Shown in pieces: positions 59,699 through 64,000 of a DNA stretch of 64,000 nucleotides. Under the pieces are notes generated by a model. It had not been told where the DNA came from. It did not search any database and was given only the letters and a program-made list of their open reading frames with translations. How positions within the stretch are numbered: position 1 is the first letter of the stretch; each line of letters begins with the position of its first letter. The translations under genes were made by a program, and so were the position numbers. Source of the DNA: Actinomycetes bacterium (GTDB lineage Bacteria; Actinomycetota; Acidimicrobiia; Acidimicrobiales; Palsa-688); NCBI GenBank assembly GCA_021850325.1, contig JAJZMF010000003.1:1-64000 (forward strand), given 5' to 3'.

Positions 59699-60781
59699 TC
59701 AGAGGATGGTGTTGGTGAACCAGGTGTTGACAGTGTTCTCGCGCGACCCCCACAGGTAGGGGTCGATGGTCTGGGCCGGGACCTTGGACAACGGCGGCAG
59801 GGCCTTGAGGGGGCTGACGCCCTTGATGACGGGCCAGTAGAGCGAGTCACCCGTAGGGTCGCCCGACTGCATGACCTTTTGCCCGGCGGCGGACAGCACA
59901 AAGGAGGCGAACTTCTCGGCCTCGACCTGCTCGGCCTTGGGGGCCTTGGCGTCGATGCCGATGGCGGAGGGCAGGCTGGTCACCGGGTTGATGAACTCGA
60001 CCTTGATGCCGGGGACCTTGAGGCTGGCACCGATGCCGGCCGAGCTCTGGATGAGGGCGACCTTGATGAGGCCGGCCTCCAGGGCGGACAGGGTGTCGCC
60101 ATTTGTCAGGTAGACGTGCATGCCGTTGTTGTTGAGGCCCTGGTAGTAGGCCTCACCCTGGCTGACGCCGCCCAGGTACTGCATCATCCCGGCCACGAAG
60201 GGGTAGGTGGGGCCGGACACGGCGGGGTCGTTCATGCCCACCTGGCCGTTCCACTGGGAGCCGAGGAGCTGCTTCCAGGTGGTCGGGGGGTGCTTGACGG
60301 TCTTGGTGTCGTAGACCAGGGTGCCGGCCATGGTCAGGCCGGTCGGGACGTAGCTCTTGTCCTTGGGGACCTGGGCGGCACCGAGCGAGTTCCAGCTGAC
60401 CGAGGGCTCGAAGCCGCGCAGGAGCATGTGCTGCTGGTCGAGCGAGGCGAAGGCGGTGGCGCCGTCGACCCACAGCAGGCCCCATTTGGGGTTGTTCTTC
60501 TCGGCCTGGATCTTCTCCAGGAGAGGCCCGGTGCTGTCGTCGTCCAGGGTGACCGGGATGCCCGTGGCCTGGGTGAAGGCCTTGACCTCGGCCGAGTCGT
60601 ACCCCTGGGCGGAATAGACGACCAGGGTCGGCTGGGAGCTGGTGGACGGCGCAGCGGCTGCCGTTGCAGCCGTGGCGCCCACGGAGGCGACGGCCAGGGC
60701 GGCAGCGGCCAGGGCGGTCGCGGCGGTCCGCCGGGGGCGACCGCCGGGTACGGCTTCGGGGTTGCACTTCGTGGCTTGCAT
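59699..60781 (-). CDS. Ferric-type ABC importer, extracellular binding protein
   Basis: 360-residue exported binding protein of the iron(III)/2-aminoethylphosphonate class. The signal peptide (residues 18-45, Ala-rich, ending TAAAAPS) has no lipobox cysteine; the only cysteine (TKCNPE) lies before the hydrophobic stretch. The mature protein starts TLVVYSAQGYDSAEVKAF, typical of FbpA-like proteins. It continues with AGTLVYDTKTVKHPPTTWKQ, GQVGMNDPAVSGPTYPFVAG and INPVTSLPSAIGI. The metal ligands cannot be assigned with confidence. First gene of the three-gene leftward importer operon. Confidence 0.9.
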   Translation of the reverse strand: MQATKCNPEAVPGGRPRRTAATALAAAALAVASVGATAATAAAAPSTSSQPTLVVYSAQGYDSAEVKAFTQATGIPVTLDDDSTGPLLEKIQAEKNNPKWGLLWVDGATAFASLDQQHMLLRGFEPSVSWNSLGAAQVPKDKSYVPTGLTMAGTLVYDTKTVKHPPTTWKQLLGSQWNGQVGMNDPAVSGPTYPFVAGMMQYLGGVSQGEAYYQGLNNNGMHVYLTNGDTLSALEAGLIKVALIQSSAGIGASLKVPGIKVEFINPVTSLPSAIGIDAKAPKAEQVEAEKFASFVLSAAGQKVMQSGDPTGDSLYWPVIKGVSPLKALPPLSKVPAQTIDPYLWGSRENTVNTWFTNTIL

Positions 60782-60974
60782 GGGGGCGAAGTTAAGGCCC
60801 GGTCTTGAACGAGCGGTTACCGGAAGGCTGCGCCCCGGTGGCGGAGCGATTAATTCGGCCCTACGCCGGCGGACGGGGAGCTCGCCGGTGCTCCCTGCGG
60901 GCACCGGGCGACCGAGGGTGGTGCAGGAGGGCCCGTCCCGCCGGGGGCTAGTGGAGCCGGGAGCCGTAGGCCGT

Positions 60975-60980
60975 TAGCTT
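60975..60980 (+). promoter_or_regulatory. -10 box for the leaderless FGGY kinase gene
   Basis: TAGCTT ends eight bases before ATG 60989, with no ribosome binding site between. Confidence 0.4.
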
Positions 60981-60988
60981 GGGCCGTC

Positions 60989-62551
60989 ATGGCCACACGC
61001 GTCCTGGCAGTAGACCTCGGGTCGTCGTCGGTGCGGGCCCTGGTCTTCGAGGCCGGGCGGGACGGCACGGTGGGGCCGGTGCCGGGGGCGCTGGCCCGTC
61101 GTGCCCGCCAGCTGAGCACCGGCCAGGTGGGCCAGGCCACCTTCGACGCCGACGACTACGTGGGCGCCCTTGTGGCGTGCCTGGACGAGCTGCACCAGGG
61201 GGGCTGGCTGGACGGGGTGACCGAGGTGGCCACCGACTCGCAGTGGCACTCGGCCCTGGCCGTGGGCGTCGACGGCTGCCCTGTTTCGGAGGTGGTCTCC
61301 TGGGCCGACACCAGGCCCCGGTGGTCGCCTTCGGCCCGGGCCGCTCCGGTGCCGGACGACGAAGCGGGCGAGGCCCTGCGCCAGCGCACGGGGTGCGCCC
61401 TCGCCCCGACCTACTGGACCTGGAGGGTGCCGTGGCTGCGCCAGGGCTGCGGGAGCACACCGGCCCGCTACCTGGGCCTGTCGGAGTACGTGGGCCAGGC
61501 CCTGCTCGCCGACCCTTCCATGTCCGTGGCCATGGCTTCGGGCACCGGCCTGTTGGCCACGGCCGAGCTGGACTGGGACGGCGAGGCGCTGGCACTGGCC
61601 GGCCTCGGCCCGGGCGAGCTGCCCGAGCTGGCACCGCCCGGGTGGTACGGCCGCCTTGCAGCCGGGTGGGCCCGACGCTGGCCCGCCCTGGCCGACGCCC
61701 GCTGGCACCCGGTCGTGGGTGACGGGGCGGCGGCCAACCTGGGGGTGGGCTGTGACGGACCGGGCCGGGTGGCCATGACCATCGGGACGTCGGCGGCAGT
61801 GCGGGCGGTGAGGAAGGCACCCGACCGCACGACGCTGCCCGCCGGCCTGTGGCGCTACTGCGTGGACCGGGAGAGGGTGGTGGTGGGCGCTGCCTACAGC
61901 AGCGGCGGGCAGCTCTACGCCTGGGCCCTGTCGTTGTGGGAGGGCATGGGCAGGCAGGCCCGGCCCGGGCGCGGCGGCCCGGGCGGGGCCGAAGGCGCCG
62001 GCAGCGAGCCGGACTACGACATCGCCGAGCCGGCCCCGGCCGGGAGCAGAGGGGTGCTGGTCATGCCCTGGCACGCCGGTACCCGGCCACCCGAGCCGGC
62101 CGTGCCCGGTGGCCGTGGCATGGTGCTCGGCCTGGGCCTCGGCCACGACGGCTCGGACATCGTGTCGGCTGCCGTGGAAGCCGTCTGCTTCCAACTGGCG
62201 GGCGGCCTCGAGGACCTCGAGCGGGCGGGAGACGGGACCGGCGGGCCCCTGCAGGTGGTGGCCAACGGTGGGGCCGTGGACCGCTCACCCTGGTGGAGGC
62301 GCCGGCTGGCGAGCGTACTGGGCCGTACCGTGCAGTGCCCCACGGTGCCCGAGACGACGGCCCGGGGGGCGGCCGTCCTCGCTCTCGGGAACGGGGCGGG
62401 CCCGGGTGGCCCTGCCGGGGGGGGTGCCGGGCAGGTGGACGTGGTGGAGCCGGTGGAGGCCGAGGTGGCCCGTCTGGCAGAGCTGCGCGGGGACTGGCGC
62501 CGTTGGTACGAGGCCCTGCGGCCGCTGGCGGGAGGGCCGGGTGCGCTCTGA
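60989..62551 (+). CDS. FGGY-family carbohydrate kinase (gluconokinase/xylulokinase-like)
   Basis: 520-residue sugar kinase of the FGGY family. The N-terminal phosphate-binding motif is VLAVDLGSSSVRALVF. EVATDSQWHSALAVG and VVSWADTRP are in the substrate domain, with TGLLATAELDWDGEAL further on. The second domain has AMTIGTSAAVRAV, GAAYSSGGQLYAWAL and LQVVANGGAVDRSPWWRRRL with the adenosine motif. The pattern is closest to gluconokinases, but the sugar cannot be fixed from sequence. It is a single gene, divergent from the ferric-type importer. Confidence 0.88.
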   Translation: MATRVLAVDLGSSSVRALVFEAGRDGTVGPVPGALARRARQLSTGQVGQATFDADDYVGALVACLDELHQGGWLDGVTEVATDSQWHSALAVGVDGCPVSEVVSWADTRPRWSPSARAAPVPDDEAGEALRQRTGCALAPTYWTWRVPWLRQGCGSTPARYLGLSEYVGQALLADPSMSVAMASGTGLLATAELDWDGEALALAGLGPGELPELAPPGWYGRLAAGWARRWPALADARWHPVVGDGAAANLGVGCDGPGRVAMTIGTSAAVRAVRKAPDRTTLPAGLWRYCVDRERVVVGAAYSSGGQLYAWALSLWEGMGRQARPGRGGPGGAEGAGSEPDYDIAEPAPAGSRGVLVMPWHAGTRPPEPAVPGGRGMVLGLGLGHDGSDIVSAAVEAVCFQLAGGLEDLERAGDGTGGPLQVVANGGAVDRSPWWRRRLASVLGRTVQCPTVPETTARGAAVLALGNGAGPGGPAGGGAGQVDVVEPVEAEVARLAELRGDWRRWYEALRPLAGGPGAL

Positions 62552-62629
62552 GCCGGACCGGGAGGGGTGCCCGGTCATCCCTCGGCCGGGGCGGGCAGTA
62601 GGGCAAGGACAGCGAGGAGAAGAGATCCC

Positions 62630-64000
62630 ATGACCGGTCGGGCGCGCAGGGGCGAGGGGCATGGCCCCGGGCGCAGTGGGGTGCGGCACCGGGCGCCGGT
62701 GGCGGGTGCTGCCGCCCTGGCCCTGGCGCTCACCGGGTGCGGCGGGGCAGCGAGCAGTGCCCGCGGTGGCGCCGTGAGCAGGGCCGGGGCCGGGGGGGTG
62801 GCCACCAGGGCGGCGCACGGCCCCGGCGCCAAGCCGGAGCGCCCCCGGGCGGCAGGCCCGGCCACCTTCCCGGGGCCGGACGGCGTGGAGGCCCGTTGGG
62901 TGATCGCCGAGAACCGCCGCCCGGGCACCACGCAGTGGCACCTCTCGGGGACGGCAGGGCCGTCCATAAACGGGTTCGCCGACATGGTGGCGGCACATGC
63001 CGGTCAGACCGTGACCATGTACGTGACGACGACGGCGGCGCACTACCACGTCAGTGCCTACCGGATGGGCTACTACGGGGGCAAGGGAGGGCGCCTGGTC
63101 TGGCGTTCGGGTGAACTGTCCGGCGTGGCCCAGCCCCCCTGCACGCTGGCCCCGGCCACCCGCATGGTGGCCTGCGACAACTGGTCTCCCTCCTTCAAGG
63201 TCGCCATCGGGCCCCGCTTCGTCCAGGGCGACTACCTCTTCAAACTGGTGGCCGACCCCGGAGGCCAGAGCTGGGTCCCGCTCACCGTATGGGACCCCTC
63301 CAGCAGGTCCACGTACCTGGTGCAGAACAGCGTCCTCACCTGGCAGGGCTGGAACAACTGGGGCGGTTACGACATGTACGGAGGCGCGCCGCCCGGCCAG
63401 ACCCCCCTGTACAGCCAGAGGGCCTACGTCGAGTCGTTCGACCGGCCCTACGCCAACGGCAACGGCGCGGCCGACTTCATCAACCTGGAGCTCCCCTTCG
63501 TGTACTGGGCCGAGGAGCACGGGCTCGACGTGAGCTACTGGACCGACGTCACCTTCGCCCAGCACCCGGGCCTGCTGGCCCGCCACCGGGCGCTGCTCAC
63601 CATGGGCCATGACGAGACCTGGACGCTGGCCGAGCGCGACGGCGTGGTAGCGGCCAGGGCCGAGGGGGTGAACGTCGTCTACTTCGGGGCGTCGCCCGTG
63701 CTGCGCCATGCCCGCCTGGAGCCGAGCCCGCTCGGCCCGGACCGGGAGGAGGTCGACTACCGCGACCCCCAACTGGACCCCATCTACGCCAAGTCCCCGC
63801 TGCTGGCCACGGGCAACACCTGGGCCCAGCCGCCGGACAACCTCCCGCCCAGCCAGGTGGTGGGGGACACCTACGAGGGCTACGGGCTCGACGACCCCAT
63901 GGTGGTGACCGGTGCCGGGGCATGGCCCTTCGCCGGGACGGGCCTGAAGAACGGCGACCAGCTACCGGGCGTGGTCACGGGGGACTACGACTCCTACGAC
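62630..64000 (+). CDS. Lipoprotein with DMFase beta-like/DUF6605-type domain (3' end outside window)
   Basis: Frame open for 457 codons from ATG 62630 (after GAGGAGA) to the right edge, so the gene is truncated by the window only. A signal peptide with lipobox LALTGC is followed by a low-complexity linker and then a large domain. That domain has HLSGTAGPSINGFADMVAAH, YHVSAYRMGYYGGKGGRLVW, YLVQNSVLTWQGWNNWGGYD, LELPFVYWAEEHGLDVSYWT and LLTMGHDETW. This pattern is that of N,N-dimethylformamidase beta-subunit-like (DUF6605) proteins, often found as secreted actinobacterial proteins without known substrate. Dimethylformamide breakdown should not be assumed. Confidence 0.83.
   Translation, partial: MTGRARRGEGHGPGRSGVRHRAPVAGAAALALALTGCGGAASSARGGAVSRAGAGGVATRAAHGPGAKPERPRAAGPATFPGPDGVEARWVIAENRRPGTTQWHLSGTAGPSINGFADMVAAHAGQTVTMYVTTTAAHYHVSAYRMGYYGGKGGRLVWRSGELSGVAQPPCTLAPATRMVACDNWSPSFKVAIGPRFVQGDYLFKLVADPGGQSWVPLTVWDPSSRSTYLVQNSVLTWQGWNNWGGYDMYGGAPPGQTPLYSQRAYVESFDRPYANGNGAADFINLELPFVYWAEEHGLDVSYWTDVTFAQHPGLLARHRALLTMGHDETWTLAERDGVVAARAEGVNVVYFGASPVLRHARLEPSPLGPDREEVDYRDPQLDPIYAKSPLLATGNTWAQPPDNLPPSQVVGDTYEGYGLDDPMVVTGAGAWPFAGTGLKNGDQLPGVVTGDYDSYD

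Overview
The window is GC-rich, almost gap-free actinobacterial chromosome; no gene-free stretch exceeds 300 bases. MurT/GatD, DUF2510, SCO6880-type secretion genes, a FliW/CsrA flagellar block and a secreted protein with 'GY-LV-ADGG-F-FGDA' repeats suggest a flagellated actinobacterium, possibly an Acidimicrobiia member. That placement is inference from gene content, not a phylogeny. I saw no rRNA, tRNA, CRISPR array, transposase or integrase.

Left part (1-7000): sigma-28 (fliA) and a LuxR-type regulator are divergent. They are followed by flgN-flgK-flgL-fliW-csrA and a group 2 RpoD-type sigma factor. A sigma-28-type promoter lies before flgN, and a second with a perfect GCCGATAA box lies 32 kb away before a diguanylate cyclase, tying c-di-GMP synthesis to the flagellar regulon.

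7059-18118 is a compact chromosomal conjugation-like locus. Leftward runs a translationally coupled unit of MobF relaxase, YbhN-type membrane protein and lipoprotein. Rightward run a two-helix pilin-like protein, a polytopic TrbL/VirB6-like protein, an SCO6880-like protein and a VirB4-like ATPase. A secreted discoidin/six-repeat propeller-like protein sits between the last two. The relaxase keeps its nickase signatures but its helicase half has lost recognisable ATPase motifs, and there is no coupling protein, integrase or att site.

18298-40905 holds core and envelope genes: coupled murT-gatD-pncB, a LolA-like exported protein, an ABC-2 exporter, polyphosphate-glucokinase-like enzyme, an epimerase/GT2/GtrA/GT-C glycosylation group, a sorbitol-dehydrogenase-like enzyme, serA, the diguanylate cyclase, a DUF929-VKOR disulfide pair, a GH13 alpha-glucosidase and a YjbQ protein.

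41085-55174 is a nucleoside-scavenging cluster: LacI-type regulator, BMP-type binding protein, an ABC protein fusing both ATPase domains to the first permease, a second permease, PfkB kinase, pseudouridine-5'-phosphate glycosidase, three nucleoside hydrolases, an adenosine-deaminase-like enzyme, an amidohydrolase and uracil phosphoribosyltransferase. Together they would import (pseudo)nucleosides, release base and sugar, and return uracil to UMP.

55378-64000 carries a COG4280-type membrane protein with two ExxE motifs, a ferric-type ABC importer, an FGGY sugar kinase, and the start of a lipoprotein that runs off the right edge. Several genes look leaderless, with a TANNNT box 6-8 bases before the start codon.
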